Below, one piece after another: positions 1 to 10,831 of a stretch of 29,775 bases of DNA. Source of the DNA: Scenedesmus sp. ARA3 (Eukaryota > Chlorophyta > Chlorophyceae > Sphaeropleales > Scenedesmaceae); the NCBI GenBank assembly GCA_004335835.1, contig RWJK01001031.1, forward strand, positions 1 to 29,775, in the 5' to 3' direction. Within the stretch, counting starts at the first letter, position 1; every line of letters starts with the position of its first letter. The translations under genes were made by a program, and so were the position numbers. The notes below the pieces were generated by a model, which ran no database searches, was not told the DNA's origin, and saw only the letters and a program-made list of their open reading frames with translations.

Positions 1-377
1 AGGTGAACGTACCTGGGGCTCCCGATTGTTTGAAGTTCCCCAGCCATGGTGCAATGCCTATTTGAAAGCGGACAAGGGAGCAAGTGAAGTATTGTGAAGA
101 CAAGGAGGAGGTCCTGACGATAGTTGAACGTGCCTCATACTGCTTTAGACTCATCAAAGCCTCAAAAGTAATTCTGTGAGTCTCCCCATACGCTAAAAAG
201 GGTGTGACGGTGCAACACCGCAGGGTGACAATGACAAGCAGCCAAAAGCCGTCTTAGCATAGCCCACATTGCTTGAAAAGCAACTCTGAATGTATAAAAA
301 GGTTATCACGTGCAGGTACTAGCTTTGCGGGCCTGTTTAGCTCTTGTCCTGTGAGAGCGAAAGCACTTGGGGCCACC
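1..377 (+). promoter_or_regulatory. 5' flank, promoter and 5' UTR of RPB10
   Basis: No coding signal was seen in this stretch. It lies directly upstream of the RPB10 start codon and carries one clear TATA box (listed separately). Nothing recognisable was found from 1 to about 270, which may hold the promoter or the end of a gene lying outside the window. Confidence 0.5.
293..300 (+). promoter_or_regulatory. TATA box of RPB10
   Basis: The sequence TATAAAAA lies 78 bp upstream of the RPB10 ATG. With a start site the usual 25-35 bp further on, the 5' UTR would be about 45-55 nt. This is a motif-based inference; no transcript data were available. Confidence 0.5.
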
Positions 378-1014
378 ATGATCATTCCTGTTCGCTGCTT
401 CACCTGCGGGAAGGTAAGACTCACGACATGGCGTCGATCGGTGCAGCCATGGCTCTAGCTTGACTGCGACAGCAGCAGTAGCAGCAGCGGCAGCTCACAG
501 CTGACTTGCTGCTGCAGGTGATCGGCAACAAGTGGGACACCTATCTGGACTTGCTGCAGGCCGAGTACGAGGAGGGGTGAGTGCCATTGCATTACGAGCT
601 GCTGCAGCCACCATGCAGAGCTGGACAGGCATGCAGCTGCTGGGCATGCCCGTCCAACTTCAGCAGCTGTCGCAGGCACCCACTTGACCTTGAGCGACTG
701 CTGATGCACGCCATGCACATAGACAGTCTGTGGCAACGTGCACAAACGCTCAGCAAGCGACCACCCGACGCCAATTGTGTGTCTGGCTAGCAGCAGCTAC
801 ACGTGACAAGACAACAGAGGGGTACAGCAGCTGCTGCCCAACACTGCCCACCACCATGGTGCTGCTGCGCTCTGTTGCTGCACCCCGCAGAGAGGCTTTG
901 GATGCGCTGGGCCTCACGCGCTACTGCTGCAGGCGCATGGTGATGACGCACGTGGACCTCATTGAGAAGCTGTTGAATTACAACACGCTGGAGCGCGCAG
1001 AGGACACAAACTAG
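378..1014 (+). CDS. RPB10: DNA-directed RNA polymerases I, II and III subunit RPABC5 (RPB10)
   Basis: Exons are 378-413, 518-576 and 891-1014, giving 72 residues plus a TAG stop. Introns are 414-517 and 577-890, both GT-AG, and the second splits a Gly codon. RPB10 (ABC10-beta) is a nuclear zinc-binding subunit shared by all three RNA polymerases that helps assemble the RPB3/RPB11-type platform. The protein opens [12 protein letters not shown], the invariant family signature. The zinc ligands are C7 and C10 plus the adjacent pair C44-C45 in RYCCRRM. The conserved middle ([10 protein letters not shown]) and end ([12 protein letters not shown]) are present. Length matches the family's usual 65-75 residues. 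The ATG has a good context (GCCACCATGA). The gene is convergent with the FNDC3-like gene on the other strand. Product identity is near certain. Confidence 0.97.
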
Positions 1015-1051
1015 CCAGCACCGGCCAGCACATGCCTTGCATGCAGCAAAC

Positions 1052-1053
<2 letters not shown>

Positions 1054-1086
<33 letters not shown>
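1054..1086 (+). repeat. (CAG)11 microsatellite
   Basis: Eleven perfect CAG copies begin 39 bp after the RPB10 stop codon, so the run is probably in the RPB10 3' UTR. It is non-coding in the gene model given here. Confidence 0.9.
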
Positions 1087-1089
<3 letters not shown>

Positions 1090-1904
1090 TTGTTACTGCA
1101 GCCGCAGCAAAAGCTGGGTAGTGTGCCGATTGTTTCATGAGTTAGGTGACGTCTCTGGCGCCTGCAGCAGCGCTTGGGACTAACACACTGGTTGCCTGGA
1201 GCATCTGCTGCTACCAGCTTGCCTCGCCTTGGCACGCATGCCCCAGCAGCGTCAGTGCATGACACAGCACAGCACAACAGCGATATGGCTGTGTTCCGCT
1301 GCGCTATGTTCTGCTGCAGGCGACGGGCATGCTGATGCTCTTGTGCAGATGTTTGCTGCACCTCTTCACTAGCAGATTGGACTGTTTGTTGATATGCCTT
1401 TGACTCCGCGATGCTGATGCAGTTAGGTAGGGCATGTAGCAGTAATTGGGCTTCCACCGGTGCTGCCGTTTGCACCATGGCTGCCAGCCTTTGTATATGT
1501 AGGGTTCATAGCACACCTGCGTATGTATGGGGGGCCTTCACAACCACCTACTTGCTACCACTCCACAGCGGCACACTTGGTCATCTGTATTGTGTGCGAT
1601 AGCTCTGGCTATGTCAAGCTGCTACACAGCATTGTGTGTTTCTACGGAGCAGTTGGGAGTGCAGCTGCATAAGCAGCACACCAACTTGACTGTTGGAGTT
1701 TAGACAGCCATGGGTTGACGCTCTGGCCATGGCTAATTATTCTGTATGATGTTTGCGGCGTCGGAGGCAAGTGACTGTCTTGGCAGCGTGCGCCATTGGG
1801 GACAATGTTCCAATACAAGCACAGCATGCCCACCTGGCACCGCTGCCCACACTTGCCCTCAGGTAGCAAGTTGATATGCCTATGCACCGCCTGCCCTACG
1901 TCAG

Positions 1905-1909
1905 TGTAA
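1905..1909 (+). terminator. Candidate poly(A) signal TGTAA of RPB10
   Basis: TGTAA is the usual green-algal poly(A) signal. This is the first copy on the plus strand after the RPB10 stop codon, about 890 nt downstream, a plausible 3' UTR length for Chlorophyceae. It is a five-base motif, so chance occurrence cannot be excluded. Confidence 0.3.
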
Positions 1910-2118
1910 CTGTGGCTTGACCGTGATTCTCCTGTGCTGTCAGTGCGATGGGGAGTGTTCGGCCTCTACTTGATAACATGCATAAAAGGCCACACCATGT
2001 GGCTGCTGCTCAAGCAGGAGCTCCTGCTGCTGAGTGAGATGTGTAGCTGTTAACATGGAGTCACCTGTCTGTAGCAGCATAGTTTGCAGCCGAACCCAAC
2101 AGGATGGTATCACCAGTG

Positions 2119-2123
2119 TTACA
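2119..2123 (-). terminator. Candidate poly(A) signal TGTAA of the FNDC3-like gene
   Basis: The plus strand reads TTACA, which is TGTAA on the minus strand. It is the first copy downstream of the FNDC3-like stop codon and implies a 3' UTR of about 1.5 kb. It lies about 210 bp from the candidate signal of the convergent RPB10 gene. Confidence 0.25.
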
Positions 2124-3649
2124 TGTGCCTGTCATGCCCTGCAACGCCCCTCTAAGCCGTGATCCGGCAGTGAATAATAACAATCATCAGGCTGCTGAGA
2201 AATGAATCATGCTGATGATCAAAAGTGAGCTGAATGCATGTGGTCATGATGACGGCCACGAAAAGGATACAAATCTTGCACCTGCCTTGCCTGATTCCAT
2301 GCGGACAGATCGCTGCTTGAGCTGCCAGTCACAGGACCAGTCAAGCCATCACATGGCATCATGCTCGTTGTGTCGCTATGATAAAGGCAGCATACGAACA
2401 TGGCCTCCATTGCCGGCACCAACGCTGGCAGGTGCTGGCAGGGCTGATGCACAAAACATCCTCAGCCACACAAACATGTCGACACCTGTCAGTAACGTCC
2501 TTCACCATCCGAAGCAATACCTCTGTCAACAAACCTATAGGCTAGCTAGCCTGCCTGATGCTGCAGCCGGCTGCAAGCCGGCGAGTTGCTGCTGGCTGCG
2601 CACCGCAATGCCACGGCCTGGCTGCGCCAAGGACGCTCCCTGCATGCACTCTGCTAGCCAGCCGGCGCAACACTCAGGTGTTAGCGGCTGAAACCAAGAT
2701 GGAACACACCAAAAAGTTTCCCCCGACACTCTACTGCACGTGTGATGCAGGTGCCTACCCACACAGCCAACCTGCAACCTGCGGATTCTGCGCGGCTCAA
2801 TGCCGGGCCCTGCCATGCGCACACAAGGACACAAACACACAAACCTGCCAGACAAACACTGCTGCTGAACATCGCTTGCCCCTAATATGCAAACCAAGAA
2901 AGAAGAACACATAGCACAACCCCAGTTTGTGTCGACAGACGGAGCAACATGAGGGAGAGGATAAGCAGCCAAATGTGGCACGTACACCAACACTCCACAA
3001 TCCCCGCCGCAGCCGGTCACACAGCTGGTTCACTGGCACAAGAAAGGAGTGCAGCCTGCAGCTGGCTGGGCTGCCACCTCCAGACAGCCAATGCCAACAA
3101 AGCACCCAGTAGCAGTATGCCACCTAACCCCCACGCCCATGCAGCTGCGTGTACGTCCTGTTATGTTCACTAATCCAACACATGTAGAACCAGAACCAGC
3201 CTTCACCACGCAAGGGCAGAGACTTGCACAATATGCTGCTAGCACCTGCCCCTCCCCCCACCATCACACACATGCACATGCCCTGCTGCACTTGACCTGG
3301 CAGCTCCGCTGTGCATGCTATCCGTGCATCAAATCACCGCTGCAGCCACCAACTCCATCACCACAATATTATATAACGCATGTACTAGCTGCTGCAACCG
3401 CGCCTCAGTCGCCACAGGGGAGTACGCACAATCCCGGCGTGCTTGCCCCCACGCTTGTTCTCAGCAGAGCGACGCTTGCTCGCACTCACTCCCGTCCTTG
3501 CTCAGAGATGGCTGCTTGTGTGAGGAATCAGGACACACTTATGTAAGAGAGGCAACCAAGGCCATGCAACACGCCCTCAACACCACAGAGGCACCCGCAA
3601 CCAGTCACTTGCCAAAATCAGCGGCAATGCACCCGGTGCACACCAGCTA

Positions 3650-6600
3650 CTACTGCTGCATGGGCAGCGGCTGTGGCATGGCACCCCCTTGCGCGTGCAT
3701 GTTGTGCAGCTGCTGCTCCTGCATCTGCTGCCGCGCCTGCATCTGCATGAAGGCCGCCTGCGCCGCTGCATCACCTCCTCTCGGCGCATCACCACCTCTG
3801 CTGCCCAAGCTGGCCAAGACGATCATCACAAGCACTGCAAGCACAGCGGCCGCCGCGATGCCGTACTTGATATACTTTGAGTTCTTCCTCAGCCAGCGGC
3901 TCACTGGCGGGGGCAGCTGGCTGAGCACATGGTCCTTCAGCCCCAGCTTCCGAGGCTTGCCCTTGGCTGTTACGTTTGCCACAGCAGCCACCTTGCTGCT
4001 GCGCTTCTCAGCAGCAGCGGCAGCATCCTTGACTGACGCCTTGGACTTGCCCTTGGACTTGCGCTTGCCTGCAAGCACAATCAGGGCACAGCAGATGCAT
4101 GCAGTATGGTTGGTTGCGGTGTGTGTTGGCAACTGGATGGCGTTCGGACGCATGAAAGCAGGCTGATGGCATGCCCCACCAGCATACTAAAAGGTATGGT
4201 TTGTGTGACAGTACAGGATGTCAGAGCAGACGTGCTAGCACAACTGCATGCCATGCGAGGATTTAACAACGACAACTTGTGTAGCACAGCCTGTGCGGAG
4301 TCAAAAGTGTGCGCTGCTCACACAAAGCTGCACATACGGCTGCTGAGGGGTGAGCGGGGGCAGCAAGCTCACTACACCGGAAAATACACTTATAACTAGC
4401 TGGCTGAGTTCGGGAAACAGATATGTGCCCACCTGCGCCCGCTTCAGCAGCCGATGCAGGCGCCAGCGCCAGGCCAGACTCGCTCGAGTCGCCCTCACTG
4501 GCAGGCGCTGCAGGCGCTGCAGGCATCGTCACCGACACCGCAGCGCTCCAGCTGCTGTGACCGGTACCTGCTGCACCGACTGACCGCACCCGTACGTTGT
4601 ACGTGACGCCTAGCTGCAAGCCGCTGCTGATGCTGGTGCTGGTCTGCTTGGCCACATTGCCGCGCAGCACAGCGTGGCTGCTGCCGAGCGCTGGCGCGGC
4701 CTCAACTTCATAGCCCACTGCGTCTGCGCTGTCCGCAGCTGCCTCTGCAGCTGGCCAGGACACCAGCAGGCACGCTGGCGCGCCCCCAGCTGCTGCTGCT
4801 GCGTCAGCGCCACCTTCCAGCTCAGCACTGACGCTTGCAGGAGGTGGCGGCGGCCGTTTCAGCACCTCCACGCTGCTGCTGTCGCTCCAACACCCCAGGC
4901 CAACAGCATTCGCGGCTGCCACTCGGAACTCATAGCTGCTGCCTGGCTGCAAACCCGTCACTTTCTGTGACAGCTCCGGGCCACGGTACGCCTGCAGCCA
5001 CTGCTGCTGCTGCTGTGCCGGATCTGCTGCCTGCCCCTGCTGCTGCTGTTGCTGCTGCACGTCTGCGCCTGCTGCTAGCTGCCGGATCTCCAGCACGTAT
5101 GAGGTGACTGCTGAGCCGTTCTCTTCCTGCGGTAAGCCCCACTTCACCTTTACGCTGGTAGCTGTGCGCTGGCTGAAGCTGGGCTTGGCTGGCACTCCTG
5201 GCTCTGCAGGGAGTGTGCAGCCCTTCACAGGCTCAGTCCAAGCGCCAGCACCGCAGTTGTTGAACGCCCGCACCCGCCAGCTGTAGCTGCGCCCCGGCAG
5301 CAGCCCACTGCAGTGCTGGTACTCCACGCTGCTGCCCTGGTATACCTTGTTCCAGCTGCTGCTGCTGCTGCCCACTGCTGCTGTTGCCATCTCAAGCTGG
5401 TATGAAGTGACAGCTGCCCCGTTGTCCTCCAGAGGCGCAGACCACCGCAGCAGGATGGCACAGCTGCTGACTGCTGTGGAAGTGAGGCTGGCAGGCTGGC
5501 AGGGTGCAGCTGGGCTGGTTGTTGCAGTGAGTGCTTCGCCCCAGTTGCTGCCTCCAATGCTGTTGTGTGCGCGCACGCGCAGCATGTAGCGGCAGGCTGG
5601 CTTGAGCTGCCGCACCTCTGCAGAGGTGAGCGGCCCTGTGTACACCGTCTCCCAGCGCACCTTGTCAGCGCTGTGGCCGCTGCTGCAACTGCTGGCTGCG
5701 TCGTCTGCAGGGGCACACAGCAAAGGCAGAGTGAGGGCAACTGCTTTCAAATGCGTGCAGAGTCAGTCCACGTCTTTAGTACATGCTCCTAGCTGTGCTC
5801 TGACGACATCTCTGATGTGATGTGGACAGTCTGGGCCCAGACCCGGATTGCCACAGTCCCCTGTCAGCTGATGCAACTGCAATCAACAAGCACGCCCGAC
5901 CCAGTTCCCTTTTGGCAAGCGCCAACACCTCAGCAGTGGGAGCAACCACCACTCACCATGCGAGTCTGGGTGCTGCTGCACGCTGCCATCCGCTGTGCCA
6001 TTGGCCATCGCATGCACCACACCATTAGCGCCGCTGCCGCTGCCGCCCACAGGCCCTAGCCGCGCCATGTTCAGCGTGTAGCTGCTGACTGGGCTGCCCT
6101 GGCCATATGGCTCCACCCAAGTGACGCTGAGGCTGCTGCTGCTGCACGCTGCCAGCTGCGGCGCCGGCGGCGGCAGCGGCGCAGCCGGCAGCGTAGTGGC
6201 TGTGCCGATCACACTCCACGGCCCTGCGCCATGACTATTCAGCGCTGCTGCCCTGTACTCGTACGCGGTGCCTGGCAGCAGGTCTGTGACCTGCACACAC
6301 ATATCTGGCCCTGCATAGATGTTAAGGAAGTGCTCTGGGATGGCCAGGCTGTGCTGCGGGCCGATGGCCGCTGTGCTGCTGCTGGCATCGGGGCTGCAGC
6401 GCATCTCCACCTTGTAGCCTGTCACCTGGCTGCCGCCGTCGTGCTGCGGCGCTGCCCAGCGCAGCAGCAGTGACTGCGGGCATGACAGATGTACGTGGGG
6501 CAGGCACAAATACAATTCAGGAAGTGTCTGCAGGCACAAGGTGTTCAGGAAAACACGACGAACTGCGCTTTGGCCTGCACGCTCTTCTGTCGTTGCACAC

Positions 6601-9600
6601 ATGCATGCCATCAAGCTGCATTACGATGCGTACGAAAGCAGTCAACCGCCTGACTTGTTTGCTCTAGCCACGCAGACTCACCGTCGCTGCTGCCTCTGCC
6701 TCCGGCTTTGGTGGCTGCAGCGGCACGTCCGGCGCCGTCGTCAGCCGCAGCGGCATGCAGAAGGAGCCCTGCCCTGCTGCGTTGCGTGCTGCCGCGCGCA
6801 CCATGTACTCACAGCCCGGCTGCAGCGCGCTGAAGGTGGTGGCCACTGCCGCGCCATCAAAGATGATGACCCAGTCACTGCCCAGCGCTGCAGCTGCCAC
6901 CTTGGTCTTGGCTAGCAGCTGGACCTGCAGCATGACACAGCAGTGCAGTGCAGCAGAACACACAGTGACAGCCTGCCCCGCTGCCTACCCTGCATGTGGC
7001 TGTCTGGCACTGGCGCATATACGCACATGTCCCGCTGTACATACAGCACAAGGACGCTGCACATGGGTGAAAGTGCTATCTTCTCAGACAGTGCTGTGCT
7101 GCAGCTGCTGCAGCGGATGCCCTACCTGGTATGCCAGCACCTGGCTGCCTCCGTCGCTGCTTGGCGGCTGCCACGTCAGCGTCACAGAGCTGCGGTTGAT
7201 GCCCACAGCAGCCAGGCCAGTGGGGCAGCCTGGCGTGGTGGCTGCTGTAGCAGCAGCTACTGCCGTGGACCACATGCTGTAGCCCTCCTGTTGTGCGCGG
7301 CAGTGGAACATGCATATCTATGCGAGGTGAGGCGCTGCATGCTTCAAAGACACCGCGAACACATGTGTACATGTATGATGGAACATTCGGCTGCTCGTGT
7401 ACCTGCTCCGCAGCCGCCTGTCATCCATGCACAAATCGCGATGCGCCAAGCCAGTGTGCAACACAATCACAGCATGCGCCTTGATGGGCGTGTTCTACTC
7501 ACGCTGTTCTCAGTCCTCAGCCGGAAGCGGTAGTTGAGCCCGCTCTGCAGCTTGGCCACCATGCACTGCGTGTCCAGCCCCGTGAAGGCCAGCCTGAACT
7601 CGCCGCCCCGCCCGTCATCCACCTCCAGCTGGTAGCAGCTGATGACGGCGCCGTTGTCAGCAGGTGGGCGCCACTGCAGCCTGGCAGCATCCTGCCAGGG
7701 CGGCGCAAGGGGTGCAATAACCTCAAGTCCAGCATTGCTTGGTTGCAGCTAGATCACAATGTGTCTTGTTCACTGCTTGCTGCTGAGCAGGGAATGGCAA
7801 CTGCCAGCAAAGACCAGCAAGCATGGCGCTGTACCGTGGTTTCCTGCAAGCCCTGTGACTGTCTTGCAGCTACGTAGCATCGACTGCTGCTGCTGCTGCT
7901 GCTGGTGTGCCGCACCTTGCTGGATGCGACCTGCACTGGCGGGTCTGGCTGCGCTGGTACTGACGCCTGCGTGGTGAAGGTGCTGGGCAGGCTCCACGGC
8001 CCACCGCCCAGCACGTTGAAGGACTGCATGCAGCACAGCAGACCAGCCAAGCAACGTGCACGTCAGAGATGGACAGCGGGTCGGCTCCACACAGCTTCTA
8101 CTCACAAAGCAGGCTGCCGGTGGTGCCAGATGCAGCTCTGCACAACTCTTGAACTGTCAAAGCATGTGCGACAAGGCTCCCAGAAACGTGTTGCCCGTGG
8201 CCGCTGTCAGTGCTCATGTTGCATTGCGTGCTAGCGCGCTGTCACGGCAACTGCTGCGGCTGCTTGCCTATCCGCTGCTGCAGCTCACCCGTATCTTAAA
8301 CGAGAAGCGCTGCCCTGGGCCCAGCTTGCCCAGCTTGTAGCTGCGCTCATCGCCAACATACACCTGCGTGAAGCCCTGCAGGACACAACGGAATACGTGT
8401 GCGGCAACGGTAAGCATGGTCCGACCGCTGCATGTGCCATGCCTGCATGCTGGCAGGGCTGCCTGCAGGCATCATACTGCAGCAACATGCTGCGCGGGTG
8501 GGCTCAGGAAGATTTACCACCCCTGTATGCAAGCAAACACAGCGTGTGGCACACCGGATCCCTGATATGCGGAAGGCGCTGCTTGCAGGAAGCTGCACTG
8601 CTTGCAGGAAGCTGCTGCTACGTGCACAAATGCTGCCTCAGTCACTGTACAGCAGTGTACGTGCCTCAAAACCCGCAAAAATCAAGGACATATGCTGTTC
8701 TCTGCACAACTGCTTTGCTTGCAGCGCCGCACCTGCTCATCTGCTGGCGGCCCGTCCCAGCCTGCCGGCTGAGGTGTGACCAGCAGCTCATAGCGCTGGA
8801 TGGCCTCGCCACCAGTCTCATCCGGCACATTCCATTTCAGCTGCAGCAGCAACAGCACCAGCGACAACACAGGGTCAGCACTGCAGCAAGGGCGCTCAAC
8901 AGCCACTGCGGTGCAGCAGTGGCAGGCTGTGTGCGTAGTACAGCACAACATGCTGAGCAGCCCTATGCACGTGAGTGCATGAATGAAGTTGCCATGTTTA
9001 CTTTCAATAGCTGACATCAACTCAGATGCCCTGGCTTTGTGGGCTGCTGCTGCTGCCTCAGCTGCTTCTGGCGCACCTTGAGCGCGTTGCGTGCCCGCTG
9101 CGCGAGTGCTGGCGCCTGCATCTGCCCCGGCGGCGTCGGCAGCGTCCTGAAGGGCAGCACCTGCGAGGTGGCGGCTGCAAACGCCACCGGCTGCTGACTG
9201 CCCTCTACAACAGCTGTAGCTGTCGCAACCACGCGTGCTGCGTAGAAGCGGCCAGAGCGCAGCATTGTCACCTGCAGCAGCCAGACACGAGGCAGGGCAG
9301 TACTGTGTTACGCTGCACACTGGCGCAGCCACAAGCAAGCTGACCAGAGCAACAGCAACAATGGTCCTGAAGATTTTGTGCTGCAGACTGCAAGACAACC
9401 GAAACAACCAACTTGTCACATGATTGCATGCAGCGGTGCACGAGTGCTTGCTTACCTGCACAGGGACCTGCATAGGCCCCACCACTGACGATACAGAGCG
9501 CCAGTTGTTGCTGCTGTTGAGCGCAGGATACACTTGCTGCAGCAGCTGCTCTGCTGAGGCAGTGTCACTGGGTGGCCCCAGGTCCACCTGCTGCACCTGC

Positions 9601-10305
9601 AGCTCGTACAGCAGGGAATACACCACGCCCTGCTGGAATGCTGTCTGCCTGGGGTCATCGTGTGCAGGGAGTGACCACTCCGCAGCTGGCCAGGAAATCG
9701 CTGCGGATGAGATAGTGGCAGCAAAGGCAGCAGCAGCGGCAGCAGCAGCAGCAGGCGGAGGTGAGGCTGATGAGAAGATTCAGCTGTGATGCTGATGAGG
9801 AGATACAGCTGTGGAGGTAAGAGCCCAGACAGACAACCCAGCATCGACAGGCATAATGTTGTGTTTTTGCATTCAAGCTGATGGGACTTGCTGCAGCACA
9901 AGCCACTGTTGGGTCTGTTGCGCTAATAGATCGCGCGGGACATCATGCACATGTGCTTGCAGGAACTGCTGCTGCTGCTACCCTGCAGCTGCTGTTGCTT
10001 TGCAGCACCTCCTACGTTGCTTTTGCCTACAGGAAGGACTCACATGCTGTTGTTGCAGTGACCGCCAGCAGCTCTGGCTCGTGCAGAATCACCACAGGCT
10101 CAAGAGGCACAAGCGGGGGCTCCTCCACCTGCTGCTGCTCCTCATGCTCGCTGGACGTCACGCTGCCTGGCTCTGCTTCAACACCACCATCGTCCTCCAT
10201 ATGAATGCCGGCGTGCCCAGCGTTGGACGGTTCGAGGAGGCCTCCTGGCACGCTGTGAGTCCCGCCTTGCATGTGAATCGCGTTCAAGACCATGGTCGCA
10301 TGCAT
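3650..10305 (-). CDS. FNDC3-like protein: nine fibronectin type III domains plus C-terminal membrane anchor
   Basis: Exons in transcript order are 10305-10044, 9700-9456, 9271-9077, 8840-8733, 8375-8289, 8023-7916, 7691-7503, 7287-7126, 6924-6682, 6473-5957, 5704-4433 and 4068-3650, giving 1,268 residues. All introns are GT-AG and all phases close. Nine FN3 domains start near residues 74, 222, 325, 418, 518, 632, 770, 866 and 988. Typical strand motifs are LKWNVPDETGG, LTWQPPSSDGGS, LRWSAPLEDNG and VKWGLPQEENGS. A Lys/Ser/Ala-rich linker follows, then a basic patch (RWLRKNSKYIKY) and one hydrophobic helix at about 1198-1218, then 50 Met/Gln-rich residues. Nine FN3 domains plus one C-terminal helix match animal FNDC3A/B, which sit in ER or Golgi membranes. 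By the positive-inside rule the FN3 side should be cytosolic (inference). PolyQ runs occur in domain 8. An alternative start at 10293 has a similar context. Confidence 0.88.
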
Positions 10306-10831
10306 CCTAACCTATCAATGATTCATTAACCACTACCACTGCATTTGGCATCAGACGACAGGACGTTGCCAACCCAGTACTGCACAGCAGTTTTTCTCGT
10401 TCAGACACAGGACGACCTGCAAGCAGGTTTGGAACTCATTGATGTTTAGCCGTGTGGTGCACTACGTCGAGCCCTTAGTTCTGAACAGAAGTATGGCAGA
10501 AGTGACCAGGTGGGGCTTGGGAGGTTGGGTCTACGCTCTGGAAGGCTCACCTCCGATCTCATGGAAAAAGTATACCAAAAGCCTGCTTTAGGTTTTTTTT
10601 ACAGCACCTGCAGAACCGGTCAACGCGACTGCTTGTATTTTGTTGCAGTCCCTGACACGTAGTGGCACAACTGTTGTGCAGGCAGAAGCACAACAACCAG
10701 CACTCGCTGTCGAGCTACTTCTGTGTGGTGCAGAACACCTTGGAGTTTACAGCTGCTGCTGCCACCTGGAAGCTGGGTCAGCAGCACTGCTAGGTGCTGT
10801 CGCCACATAACCAGGTGCCCACAGCTGCCTG
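10306..10831. promoter_or_regulatory. Shared divergent promoter between the FNDC3-like gene and the AAAP transporter gene
   Basis: This 526-bp region separates two start codons on opposite strands, so it should hold both promoters and both 5' UTRs. No clear TATA box was found for either gene; AAAAAGTATACC near 10565 is the nearest AT-rich element. A run of eight T followed by ACAG at 10593-10604 looks like a splice acceptor on the plus strand, so the transporter may have a non-coding first exon. No protein-coding exon was seen. Confidence 0.5.

Larger units (their letters stand above)
1015..3649. other. Convergent intergenic region: 3' UTRs of RPB10 and the FNDC3-like gene
   Basis: This 2.6-kb stretch has no convincing protein-coding exon. 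Its open frames are short, low-complexity and lack recognisable domains. It lies between two genes that converge, so it probably holds both 3' UTRs. The first TGTAA on the plus strand after the RPB10 stop is at 1905-1909. The first TGTAA on the minus strand after the FNDC3-like stop reads as TTACA at 2119-2123. From about 2600 to 3640 the plus strand is A/C-rich, so the minus strand is T/G-rich, as algal 3' UTRs often are. A CAG microsatellite lies at 1054-1086. Confidence 0.5.

Noticed and set aside
2245..2293. ATGATGA followed by CTGA, resembling a C/D-box snoRNA
   Set aside because: The flanks do not pair to form a terminal stem and the box spacing is too short.
2535..3020. 161-codon minus-strand open frame between RPB10 and the FNDC3-like gene
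   Set aside because: Cys-rich, low-complexity translation with no domain, lying where the FNDC3-like 3' UTR is expected.
3315..4166. 283-codon open frame on the plus strand
   Set aside because: It is the antisense of the last FNDC3-like exon and its 3' UTR. The minus-strand reading gives a basic linker, a membrane helix and intact splice phase; the plus reading has no domain.
5225..5740. 171-codon minus-strand open frame overlapping FNDC3-like exon 11
   Set aside because: It is an out-of-frame shadow; the alternative frame carries clear FN3 strand motifs.
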